DNA of 27,490 bases from JAIBBG01 sp040381475 (GTDB lineage Bacteria > Bacteroidota > Bacteroidia > Flavobacteriales_D > Sanyastnellaceae). The notes beneath the pieces are model-generated. The model was not told the DNA's origin. It searched no databases and saw only the letters and a program-made list of their open reading frames with translations. The DNA lies in the NCBI GenBank assembly GCA_040381475.1, contig JBEIHH010000031.1, positions 1 to 27,490 on the forward strand, read 5' to 3'. Numbering within the stretch: position 1 is the stretch's first letter; each line of letters opens with the position of its first letter. The position numbers were made by a program, and so were the translations under genes. Below are positions 16,686-23,699 of this stretch, in pieces.

Positions 16686-17870
16686 ATGGCAAAACGCGTA
16701 CTGCAACTTGGCGGTGGTGTGCTCATGGTGCGCTCCATCAAAAAAATTCAGGAACTCGGTTACGAGGTGTTTTGTGTGGATATGAATCCGGATGCCCCGG
16801 CGTTTGCTTTTGCCAATGGTTCGGCAGCAGTCAATATTTCTGACGTGGAAGGTGTAGGAAAATATGCCGATGAAATCAATGCAGATGTTGTACTCGCTCT
16901 CAATGATGCAGGAGTTTTGCCGGCAGTGTTTGCCAATAAAAAACGCGGCTTGAAGTGCTATGATCCTGAGCAGGTAAAATATTTTACTGACAAAGGCGAA
17001 ATGCGTCAGCGATGGAAAGATGCAGGCGTGGGGCAACCAAAATTTTTCATCTGCACAAATGCTGATGAAATTCGAAACGCAGTAAAAGATATCGGATATC
17101 CTTGTATCGTAAAGCCTTGTATGATGTGGGGTAGCCGCGGCGTCAGTAAAGTGAACAGTGAAAATGACATTCCTTTCGCCACCACTTTTGCGATGGACAA
17201 CGCAAAGGGAAATCGTTACATCGTAGAAGAATTTATGGATGGTGTGGAGGTGAGCATTGAAGGTCTTTTCAAAGATGGCAAAGCTTTTATTCTTGCCAAA
17301 GCAGACAAAGAATTACAACGACATGATAATTACCGGGTAACGGTTCAAATCAACTACGGAGCGAATTTACCTCAGCCTGTATTGGACGAGGTCGATGCGC
17401 TGGTGGCTTCTGCCGGCAAGGCCATGGGCTTTGAAGCTGGGGCATTGCATGCGGAATGCATGGTAACCAGCGAAGGTGTAAAAATGATTGAGATGGCGGG
17501 AAGACCTGGCGGCGGACACATCTTTGGAGCTATAGTAGAGGAGGTGAGTGGCGTGTCCATGCCGCAGGCTCTCACACAAATTTTGCTCGGAGAAAATATT
17601 GACCCCTCTGCAAAATATGAGCGCGGTGCCTGTTACAAATTTTTCAATGCGCCTGAAGGGGTTTTTCAATCTGTCACGGGAATTGAAGAGGCAAAAAAAT
17701 TACCCGGAGTTGTTGATATTGGTTTCACTATGTCGCCGGGTACTCAGGTAAGAACTATGGACCATGGAGCTAACAGACCGGGATTCGTTGTTACGGGAGG
17801 TGCCAACAGGAATGAAGCCATCGCCAATGCCGAACGTGCTTTCAAATCAATTAAATTTCAAATGTCATGA
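16686..17870 (+). CDS. ATP-grasp ligase
   Basis: This 394-residue protein has the three-part ATP-grasp layout. An N-terminal pre-ATP-grasp Rossmann-like domain (VLQLGGGVLMVRSIKK, VFCVDMNPDAPAF) is followed by the ATP-grasp domain. There IVKPCMMWGSRGVSKV carries the ATP-binding lysine and glycine loop, and IVEEFMDGVEVSIEG follows. Metal-binding glutamates lie in ALHAECMVTSEGVKMIEMAG, ending in GRPGGG. The C-terminal lobe ends with PGFVVTGGANRNEAI. Enzymes of this group activate a carboxylate as an acyl phosphate and join it to an amine or thiol. Between a sugar aminotransferase and an amidohydrolase, the likely job is forming an amide on an amino sugar, but this is inference. Its stop overlaps the next start by four bases. 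Confidence 0.85.
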   Translation: MAKRVLQLGGGVLMVRSIKKIQELGYEVFCVDMNPDAPAFAFANGSAAVNISDVEGVGKYADEINADVVLALNDAGVLPAVFANKKRGLKCYDPEQVKYFTDKGEMRQRWKDAGVGQPKFFICTNADEIRNAVKDIGYPCIVKPCMMWGSRGVSKVNSENDIPFATTFAMDNAKGNRYIVEEFMDGVEVSIEGLFKDGKAFILAKADKELQRHDNYRVTVQINYGANLPQPVLDEVDALVASAGKAMGFEAGALHAECMVTSEGVKMIEMAGRPGGGHIFGAIVEEVSGVSMPQALTQILLGENIDPSAKYERGACYKFFNAPEGVFQSVTGIEEAKKLPGVVDIGFTMSPGTQVRTMDHGANRPGFVVTGGANRNEAIANAERAFKSIKFQMS

Positions 17871-18649
17871 TCATAGATGCCAATGTACATATTTCTGCTC
17901 ATGGAGGCTGGTTTCATACAGCACATGATGCATCACTAAGCCGTTTGCGTGAAAACGTGCGGGAAGCTAAAATTGATAAAGCCATAGTTGTGCCGCTTCC
18001 CGGAGTGATAGGCAATGATGAGCAGCGCTTGCTCATCGGGGAGGATGAAAAATTGTTTTCGGCGTGCACGTTTAATCCTGCGGATTATTCAACTCCGGAT
18101 GAGGCAGCCGGTGCATTCATCAAAGAATTTTCAGACAGAAAAAAAACGTTTGTGAAATTCCACAATCGTTTCGGAAAATACCACCCGGAGGATCCTCGTT
18201 TCTTGTCTGTTTTACAGGCCAATGACAAAATGCAAGAGCCCATGGTAATTGGCATCTGTGGTTTGCTGCACGACAGAAATACGACAACATCGGTCAATAC
18301 ACCGCAGTATTTTTTCGACCTTGCAAAAGGAATTCACAATACTACATTGCTCATCATGCATGGTGGCGGTACGCAGATTTTGCAAATTGCTGAAATATGT
18401 CGCGACTTACACCATGTCTATTTCGATTTGTCGATGACTCTGTCAAAATACCGCAATACCAGTGTGAGTTCGGATATAAGCTGGCTTTGCCATCATTATG
18501 ACCGGCGCATGATCTGGGCATCTGATTTTCCTGAGGTTTCAATTGCTCAGGCATTGCATGATTTTGACGAAACCGTTGGTGCAATTTCTTCCGATAAGAG
18601 AAATAACATTCTCGGTGATAACATTCGCAGACTATTAAATATCGATTAA
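17867..18649 (+). CDS. Amidohydrolase-2-type TIM-barrel hydrolase with altered metal motif
   Basis: This 260-residue protein resembles the Amidohydro_2 (PF04909-like) metal-dependent hydrolases. The usual Asp-x-His-x-His start appears as DANVHIS, so the first histidine is Asn (residue 6) and the second remains (His8). Further candidate ligands are in KFHNRF, LLIMHGGG and the C-terminal WASDFP, whose Asp is conserved in the family. It may therefore bind a single metal or have changed chemistry. The family includes deacylases, decarboxylases and lactonases. In this operon a role in removing an N-acyl group or trimming a ligase product is plausible but unproven. The start overlaps the ATP-grasp stop (ATGA), and the glycosyltransferase begins 11 bases after the stop, so translation is coupled. 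Confidence 0.78.
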   Translation: MIIDANVHISAHGGWFHTAHDASLSRLRENVREAKIDKAIVVPLPGVIGNDEQRLLIGEDEKLFSACTFNPADYSTPDEAAGAFIKEFSDRKKTFVKFHNRFGKYHPEDPRFLSVLQANDKMQEPMVIGICGLLHDRNTTTSVNTPQYFFDLAKGIHNTTLLIMHGGGTQILQIAEICRDLHHVYFDLSMTLSKYRNTSVSSDISWLCHHYDRRMIWASDFPEVSIAQALHDFDETVGAISSDKRNNILGDNIRRLLNID

Positions 18650-18660
18650 GCGTAAACATA

Positions 18661-19599
18661 ATGAAGCAGATATCCATAGTCATACCATGTTACAATGAAG
18701 CAGAAGGTTTGCCTGTGCTCGCAGATCGACTGGATAATCTGGTTCAGAGGTTAAGCAGCAAGGTGAATGTGGAAATCATCATTGTCGATGATCACTCAAC
18801 AGATGGGTCAAACATCGTATTGCGCAGGTTGTGCGAGGACCGTCAGTATCTCAAATTTCTAAGACTTTCCCGGAACAGCGGTAGTCACGTTGCAATCATT
18901 GCTGGTATGCGCTACTGCAAAGGTGATGCAGCTGTTTTTCTTGCTGCTGACTTACAAGATCCACCTGAGTTGATAGAGGAAATGATCGACAAGTGGCAGT
19001 CAGGCTTCGATGTAGTTTGGGCGGTAAGAACGGAAAGGGAAGGAGTTTCAAAATCCAATCAGTTTTTTTCGAATACGTTTTACAGACTTCTCAATGCATT
19101 GTCGGATGTTCGTTTTCCGAAAAGGGGTGCTGACTATGCATTTCTGGATAGAAAGGTTGTGGATGGATTGGTTCAATCCGCCGGCAGCAAACCAAGTCTT
19201 GGCGCACTCATTTCCTGGCTTGGATTTATACAAACTGAAATTCCTTATGTCAAAGAGGCAAGAAAGTTTGGTAAATCAAAATGGACTCTTTCTAAAAAGC
19301 TCAACGCTTTCGCAGAGGCTTTTGTCGGGTTTTCATATTTACCGATGAGAATTATGTCACTCATCGGATTCATAGCTGCGTTTTGTGGATTTATTTACGC
19401 GCTCGTCGTGGTAATTTTTCGCTTTGTTGTTGGTGATCAGATAGAAGGCTGGGCATCGCTCATGGTAGTAATTCTCATCATTGGTGGTTTACAAATGATC
19501 ATGCTGGGCGTTTTGGGTGAATATTTGTGGCGCAATCTTGAGGAGTCTCGTCGTAGACCATTATTTTTAATTGAAGATCAAAAAGGAATCGAACAGTGA
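18661..19599 (+). CDS. GT2 polyprenyl-phosphate glycosyltransferase (ArnC/GtrB/DPM1-like)
   Basis: The 312-residue protein has a GT-A domain (about residues 1-215). ISIVIPCYNEAEG opens it, VDDHSTDGS is the nucleotide-binding acidic turn, and ADLQDPPEL (about 96-104) is the DPM1/ArnC metal-site signature. RKFGKSKWTLSKK precedes two C-terminal membrane helices (about 230-255 and 265-290). Relatives transfer one sugar from a nucleotide donor to undecaprenyl phosphate on the cytoplasmic side. The next gene, overlapping by four bases, is a small four-helix transporter like those that flip such lipid-linked sugars (ArnE/F). It is the only glycosyltransferase in the window. Which sugar it transfers is not visible. 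Confidence 0.9.
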   Translation: MKQISIVIPCYNEAEGLPVLADRLDNLVQRLSSKVNVEIIIVDDHSTDGSNIVLRRLCEDRQYLKFLRLSRNSGSHVAIIAGMRYCKGDAAVFLAADLQDPPELIEEMIDKWQSGFDVVWAVRTEREGVSKSNQFFSNTFYRLLNALSDVRFPKRGADYAFLDRKVVDGLVQSAGSKPSLGALISWLGFIQTEIPYVKEARKFGKSKWTLSKKLNAFAEAFVGFSYLPMRIMSLIGFIAAFCGFIYALVVVIFRFVVGDQIEGWASLMVVILIIGGLQMIMLGVLGEYLWRNLEESRRRPLFLIEDQKGIEQ

Positions 19600-19964
19600 G
19601 TTTTATACCGGTAGTTTTATACAGCGTACTATACGCAGCACTTAACGTCAGCGGAGCTGCACTCATCAAGTCTGAATTGAAAACAGCAACACTCGGTGGT
19701 GTCAAAGAATATGTTTCTTTCCTTTTCAGATTTAAGGTTCTAACGGGTTTCGCTGTTGTATTTATTTCTTCTCTGGTCCTCATCAAAGCACTGAGTATTG
19801 CCAAGATTTCACTTGTCAACCCTGTAGCCACGGGCGTGAATTTTATGTTCACTTTGGTGATGGGTTACTTCGTATTCAGCGAAAGAATTGGACTCTCTCA
19901 TTATTTAGGTCTTGTATTGATTCTCGCCGGAATAGTGGTAATCAGTCTGGCAGAGCGCTCATAG
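19596..19964 (+). CDS. Small four-helix EamA/SMR-like transporter (ArnE/F-like flippase candidate)
   Basis: This 122-residue, strongly hydrophobic protein has four predicted membrane helices, the size and pattern of SMR or half-EamA proteins. The last helix (about 100-118) follows the family-like run FSERIGLSHYLGLVLILAGIVV in which SERI and GLVLILAG are recognisable. It starts with GTG inside the glycosyltransferase stop codon (GTGA overlap), a strong sign of coupled function. ArnE/ArnF are SMR-like proteins that flip undecaprenyl-phosphate-Ara4N made by the ArnC glycosyltransferase, and the pairing here mirrors that. Drug efflux is the alternative reading, but the context argues against it. 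A terminator follows directly. Confidence 0.8.
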   Translation: MSFIPVVLYSVLYAALNVSGAALIKSELKTATLGGVKEYVSFLFRFKVLTGFAVVFISSLVLIKALSIAKISLVNPVATGVNFMFTLVMGYFVFSERIGLSHYLGLVLILAGIVVISLAERS

Positions 19965-19965
19965 C

Positions 19966-20005
19966 CGGCGACTGTTTTGATCCTTGTCAAATTACAGCCG
20001 TTTTT
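19966..20005 (+). terminator. Intrinsic terminator closing the five-gene operon
   Basis: A stem of three segments with small bulges (CGG/CCG, CTGT/ACAG, TTTGA/TCAAA) and a six-base loop is followed at once by TTTTT at 20001-20005. It starts right after the stop codon at 19964. Confidence 0.55.
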
Positions 20006-20017
20006 CCGTCCTGAATT

Positions 20018-20045
20018 ATCGGCGTAATCCGCGAAATCTGCGTGC
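20018..20045. repeat. Possible dispersed-repeat fragment
   Basis: The intergenic run containing GCGTAATCCGCGAAATCTGC resembles, from memory, a dispersed motif found in many Bacteroidota and Verrucomicrobiota genomes. It occurs once in this window, so membership of a repeat family cannot be shown here. The rest of the 236-base gap (19965-20200) holds the terminator and a possible promoter. Confidence 0.3.
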
Positions 20046-20164
20046 ACCCCACACCCGATAAAACCACAAAACCAGCCGTAATGTGCCTGTCCTTCTGTAT
20101 TTTACAATGGATGACTTCACCCCATCACACGGCGTTGAAGCATAAAAAATACCCGAAAAGCACT

Positions 20165-20173
20165 TAAATTCGC
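20165..20173 (+). promoter_or_regulatory. Possible -7 box for the SDR/dehydrogenase/aminotransferase operon
   Basis: TAAATTCGC is one mismatch from TAnnTTTGC and lies 27 bases before the ATG at 20201. Its position after the terminator fits a new transcription unit. Confidence 0.35.
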
Positions 20174-20200
20174 GCCGCCTTAATTGGGGCTTACAACCTT

Positions 20201-21169
20201 ATGAAAGTATTCGTTACCGGAGGAGCCGGATTCATCGGTTCTCACCTTACTGAACGGCTGATTGCTGAAGGCCACACGGTGCACATTTTCGATAATTTGC
20301 ACCGCAATGCCATCAAGTATTCCGATATCCTCACCCACCCGAATGTAACCTTCACACAGGGAGACATTCTCGATAAAGAAAGCCTCAAAAATGCCATGTC
20401 GGGCGCTGAGATGGTATTTCACATGGCCGCTATTGCCGGTGTGAGCAACTACTACAACTTTCCCGCAAAAACGCTGAAGGTAAATCTTATCGGAACATAC
20501 AATGTGCTGGAGTGCATGACGGAACTCAATATCAAACGCATATTTGATATGAGCACCAGCGAAACATTTGGTACGGATGCAGTTGAGGTTGACGAAGAAT
20601 CTTACCAAAGAATTGGACCGCCGCAAGACAAACGGTGGTGTTATGCCGGCAGCAAGATCGGAGGTGAACAACTCATCTTCCGGTACGCCGAAGAATACCG
20701 TTGGAGTGCAACAGTCATCAGACCCTTCAACGTTTATGGACCTCGCCAGATTGGCGAAGGCGCCATAGCCAATTTCTGCAAGAATATTCTCGAAAAAAAT
20801 AACCTTCGAATCGAGGGCAGTGGCATGGCCATTCGCTCTTGGTGTTATATCACGGATTTTGTCGATGCGTTGATGGCGGTGTTCAACAAACCACACGACG
20901 GTCCTGAATGTTTCAATGTTGGTAATCCGTGGGCTGTTGCAACAACCGTAAGTCTTGGTGAAGAGGTTCTGCGCGCATCTGAAACGCTCGAAGGTATCAA
21001 GCCTGTTTCCCGCATCGACTTCGTGCCAATGGATTTCACAGAAATAAGAGTGCGCTATCCCAAGATCAATAAACTGCGCGATTGGTTTGGCTGGCAGCCT
21101 AAAGTCAACCTCGCGGAAGGTGTATACAATACTTTAAAGTGGTATAAAGAGAACTATGAAAAAAATTAG
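20201..21169 (+). CDS. Extended SDR nucleotide-sugar dehydratase/epimerase
   Basis: This 322-residue NAD-dependent enzyme opens with the Rossmann motif TGGAGFIGSHL. The catalytic tyrosine and lysine are in YAGSKIGGE (YxxxK), after the block MSTSETFGTDA. A Ser/Thr-x-Glu at this place is typical of 4,6-dehydratases (LegB, GDP-mannose dehydratase) rather than simple 4-epimerases, so a 4-keto-6-deoxy product is likely. RPFNVYGPRQ and RSWCYITDFVDA are substrate-site blocks. It would make the keto sugar for the C4-type aminotransferase at 22446. The reading frame overlaps the next gene by 14 bases, so they are co-transcribed. Substrate base (UDP, dTDP or GDP) is not readable. A 238-residue open frame on the opposite strand is only a shadow. 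Confidence 0.87.
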   Translation: MKVFVTGGAGFIGSHLTERLIAEGHTVHIFDNLHRNAIKYSDILTHPNVTFTQGDILDKESLKNAMSGAEMVFHMAAIAGVSNYYNFPAKTLKVNLIGTYNVLECMTELNIKRIFDMSTSETFGTDAVEVDEESYQRIGPPQDKRWCYAGSKIGGEQLIFRYAEEYRWSATVIRPFNVYGPRQIGEGAIANFCKNILEKNNLRIEGSGMAIRSWCYITDFVDALMAVFNKPHDGPECFNVGNPWAVATTVSLGEEVLRASETLEGIKPVSRIDFVPMDFTEIRVRYPKINKLRDWFGWQPKVNLAEGVYNTLKWYKENYEKN

Positions 21170-22433
21170 TGTAGTCGGTTTTGGCAAGATTGGTCAAGCA
21201 GTCGTAGCCAATATACTGAAGTATGATATTCAGGTTACTGCCGTGGATATCAATCCGGATCTCAAATCGATTTTCGAATCTGGAAAATACGAAACAAACG
21301 AACCCGGTTTGTCCGAGGTACTCGTGTCTTCCTTCAAGTCCGGGCAATTGCAGATCACAAGCGATTTTAGTGGTGTTCAGGGAAGTGATGCGGTCATCGT
21401 TGCTATTCCGCTGCTCGTAGATAAAAAGAAAAATATCCTCGACGAGCCTTTTCTTGATTGTTTCAAAAAGCTTGCTCCTCATTTCTCGAACAATGTTCTT
21501 ATCGTTATTGAGACATCCATTCCTGTTGGATATGGAAGAAACACTGTCGTTCCTGCAATCGAATCTCAAGGTAAAAAACATGGAACAGATTTTCTGCTTG
21601 TCCATAGTCCTGAAAGAATCAAGAGCGGAACGATGCTTGAGCAATTGTTGCGCACACCGAAAGTAATTGGTGGCGTATCGCAAGAGGCAACTGATAAGGC
21701 TTACGAAATTTACCAGTGGTTCTTTGATAAAAGTCTCATCCATCTCGTAGGCAGCATTGAAGCGGCAGAGATGGTAAAACTCGCAGGTATGGCATACCGC
21801 GATGTCAATATTGCGTTGTCAAACCAGTTGGCGCAATTCGCCAATAAAATCAATGTCAATTTCGCCGACCTCATTCCACTTATCAATACCGATGGTGAAG
21901 CGCATCTGCTACAGCCCGGAATAGGGGTGGGCGGTCATTGCACTCCGGTGTATCCGTATTTTCTGATCAACAACTTCAAAAATGCCGGACTCGATTTTAT
22001 ACTTGCCTCCAGAAGCAGAGAAATCAATGATGAAATGGCAGCGCATGCAGTCGGACTTGTTGATGGTTATGTAAACAAAAAATCTGCGCTCGTTCTTGGT
22101 TTGAGCTTCCGTCCGAATATCAAAGAGGATACATTTAGTACTACATATCTTGTCAATGATGCTTTGAAATCAGGTGGATATGATGTTAAGGTTCACGATA
22201 CAGAATTCAGCGAAGGTGAATTGACAAGGAAAGGTTTTCAGCCGGCAGGCGATATATACGAAACACAATGTGAAGCAGTATTTCTTGTTACCATGCACAA
22301 ACAATATGCAACCATTGATTTTGGCAAACTAGCTAAAGCAGGCGTGAAAGTTGTCGTTGACGGGCGCAATCAGCTTGCCAAATCCAAAGTGGAAGCAGCA
22401 GGAATACGCTATATCGGCATAGGTCGCTCATAA
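21156..22433 (+). CDS. UDP-N-acetyl-hexosamine 6-dehydrogenase (WbpA/WecC-like)
   Basis: This 425-residue enzyme belongs to the UDP-glucose/GDP-mannose dehydrogenase family. The NAD domain begins VVGFGKIGQAVV. The middle carries HSPERIKSGT and the helix EMVKLAGMAYRDVN with the catalytic Lys and Asn. The nucleophile Cys262 lies in GVGGHCTPVYPYF. The GGHC version places it with UDP-GlcNAc and UDP-ManNAc dehydrogenases, which oxidise C6 twice to a uronate. The Asp normally four residues after the Cys is Tyr266, an unusual change at a residue that helps catalysis in UDP-glucose dehydrogenase. It could supply the uronate for the WbpB/E/D-like enzymes upstream. It overlaps the SDR gene by 14 bases and precedes an aminotransferase by 12 bases. 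Confidence 0.88.
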   Translation: MKKISVVGFGKIGQAVVANILKYDIQVTAVDINPDLKSIFESGKYETNEPGLSEVLVSSFKSGQLQITSDFSGVQGSDAVIVAIPLLVDKKKNILDEPFLDCFKKLAPHFSNNVLIVIETSIPVGYGRNTVVPAIESQGKKHGTDFLLVHSPERIKSGTMLEQLLRTPKVIGGVSQEATDKAYEIYQWFFDKSLIHLVGSIEAAEMVKLAGMAYRDVNIALSNQLAQFANKINVNFADLIPLINTDGEAHLLQPGIGVGGHCTPVYPYFLINNFKNAGLDFILASRSREINDEMAAHAVGLVDGYVNKKSALVLGLSFRPNIKEDTFSTTYLVNDALKSGGYDVKVHDTEFSEGELTRKGFQPAGDIYETQCEAVFLVTMHKQYATIDFGKLAKAGVKVVVDGRNQLAKSKVEAAGIRYIGIGRS

Positions 22434-22445
22434 AAATAATTTCCA

Positions 22446-23576
22446 ATGATTCCAATTGCCAAACCATTTCTGACTGAGGATGACGCTCAGGCCGCATATG
22501 ATACCATCATGTCGGGCTGGATCACACAAGGCCCGCGTGTGCAGGAATTCGAAGAAAAGTTTGCCGCATATACAGGCGCCAAGTATGCAGTTGCTCTCAG
22601 TAATTGTACTACAGGCTTACATCTTGCACTGATTGTGGCGGGTATTGAAAAAGATGATGAGGTGATTTGCCCAAGCATGAGCTACATCGCTACTGCAAAC
22701 TGCATCATGTATGTTGGAGCAAAACCGGTGTTCGCTGAAGTCAATCCGGAAACATATAATCTGGATGCAGCTGATGTCGAAAAACGAATCACTCCAAAAA
22801 CCAAAGCTGTACTGCTGGTGCATCAGATAGGAATGCCTGCCGACATTGATGCGTTCCGCGCTCTCTGTGATCGTCATGGCCTTCTGCTCATTGAAGACGC
22901 TGCATGCGCTGCCGGATGTTCCTACAAGGGAAAAAAAATCGGATCGCATTCTGATCTTGTCTGCTTCTCTTTTCATCCAAGGAAAGTCATCAGCACAGGT
23001 GATGGTGGTATGGTCACCACCAACAATGAGGCTTTTGCAAAACGCATGAAACAATTGCGTGCCCATGGAATGAGTGTGAGCGCAGGTGACAGACACGGAA
23101 GCAGCAAATTAATATTCGAAGACCATCTTGAAGTTGCTTACAATTATCGCATGACGGACATTCAGGCTGCGGTGGGCATTAAACAACTTGAAAAACTAGA
23201 CTGGATCATTCAGGAAAGAAGAAAAATCGCTGACCAATACCTCAAAGCGTTTGCAGATATACCATTCATCCGTTTACCAAAAGAAGGTGATGGCATGTTT
23301 ACCAACTGGCAGTCATTCAGTATTTACCTGAAACCTGAATCGCCTGTAAAGAGGAATGATCTTATGCAGGCTTTGCTGGATGCGGGTATTGCTTCCAGGC
23401 GTGGTGTCATGACTTCCCACCGCGAAACAGCATACAAGGATTATTGTGCCGGATTGTCCTTGCCTATTACCGAGGATGCCTGCGACAATAGCATTATTAT
23501 TCCGCTTTATGTGCCTATGAAACAGGAGGAGGTAGACGAAGTAATCAACGGATTCAAAAGCTGTCTGGGATTTTAA
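22446..23576 (+). CDS. DegT/DnrJ/EryC1 sugar aminotransferase, C4 type (PseC/perosamine synthase-like)
   Basis: The 376-residue PLP enzyme begins IPIAKPFLTEDD and SGWITQGPRVQEFE, the opening typical of enzymes that aminate 4-keto sugars. SNCTTGLHLAL binds phosphate, EDAACAAGCSYKG carries the Asp under the pyridine ring, and FSFHPRKVISTGDGG holds the Schiff-base lysine. It differs clearly from the C3-type enzyme at 15556, so two different amino groups are probably installed by this locus. The SDR two genes upstream can supply a 4-keto substrate. The gene is the last of its tight block; 123 bases follow before the next gene, with a new promoter. The exact nucleotide sugar is unknown. Confidence 0.88.
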   Translation: MIPIAKPFLTEDDAQAAYDTIMSGWITQGPRVQEFEEKFAAYTGAKYAVALSNCTTGLHLALIVAGIEKDDEVICPSMSYIATANCIMYVGAKPVFAEVNPETYNLDAADVEKRITPKTKAVLLVHQIGMPADIDAFRALCDRHGLLLIEDAACAAGCSYKGKKIGSHSDLVCFSFHPRKVISTGDGGMVTTNNEAFAKRMKQLRAHGMSVSAGDRHGSSKLIFEDHLEVAYNYRMTDIQAAVGIKQLEKLDWIIQERRKIADQYLKAFADIPFIRLPKEGDGMFTNWQSFSIYLKPESPVKRNDLMQALLDAGIASRRGVMTSHRETAYKDYCAGLSLPITEDACDNSIIIPLYVPMKQEEVDEVINGFKSCLGF

Positions 23577-23673
23577 GGACATTCGGATTGTAGTGTTCTT
23601 TTTATTTGTGCTGCAAATCTGTTTTCTTTCATGCCATGGCATAACCTGTCATGACTATTTCAGCATTCCCAAC

Positions 23674-23681
23674 TACCTTTG
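23674..23681 (+). promoter_or_regulatory. -7 box for the GlmU-like gene
   Basis: TACCTTTG is an exact match to TAnnTTTG, 18 bases before the ATG at 23700. It overlaps a possible TTG start at 23679, which argues against that start. Confidence 0.5.
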
Positions 23682-23699
23682 ACCAAATCAAATTGCGGC

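Noticed and set aside
20180..20896. 238-codon open frame on the minus strand
   Set aside because: It lies wholly opposite the well-supported SDR gene, has no recognisable domain, and is a shadow of that gene's codon use.
21105..21743. 212-codon open frame on the minus strand
   Set aside because: It is antisense to the UDP-sugar dehydrogenase, whose motifs are unmistakable.
23631..23642. Perfect 12-bp palindrome ATGCCATGGCAT
   Set aside because: No flanking symmetry, no T run and no repeat elsewhere in the window; too little to call a site.
23679..23699. TTG start for the GlmU-like protein
   Set aside because: It lies within the -7 box; the family start MQIILFEDKKW begins at ATG 23700.
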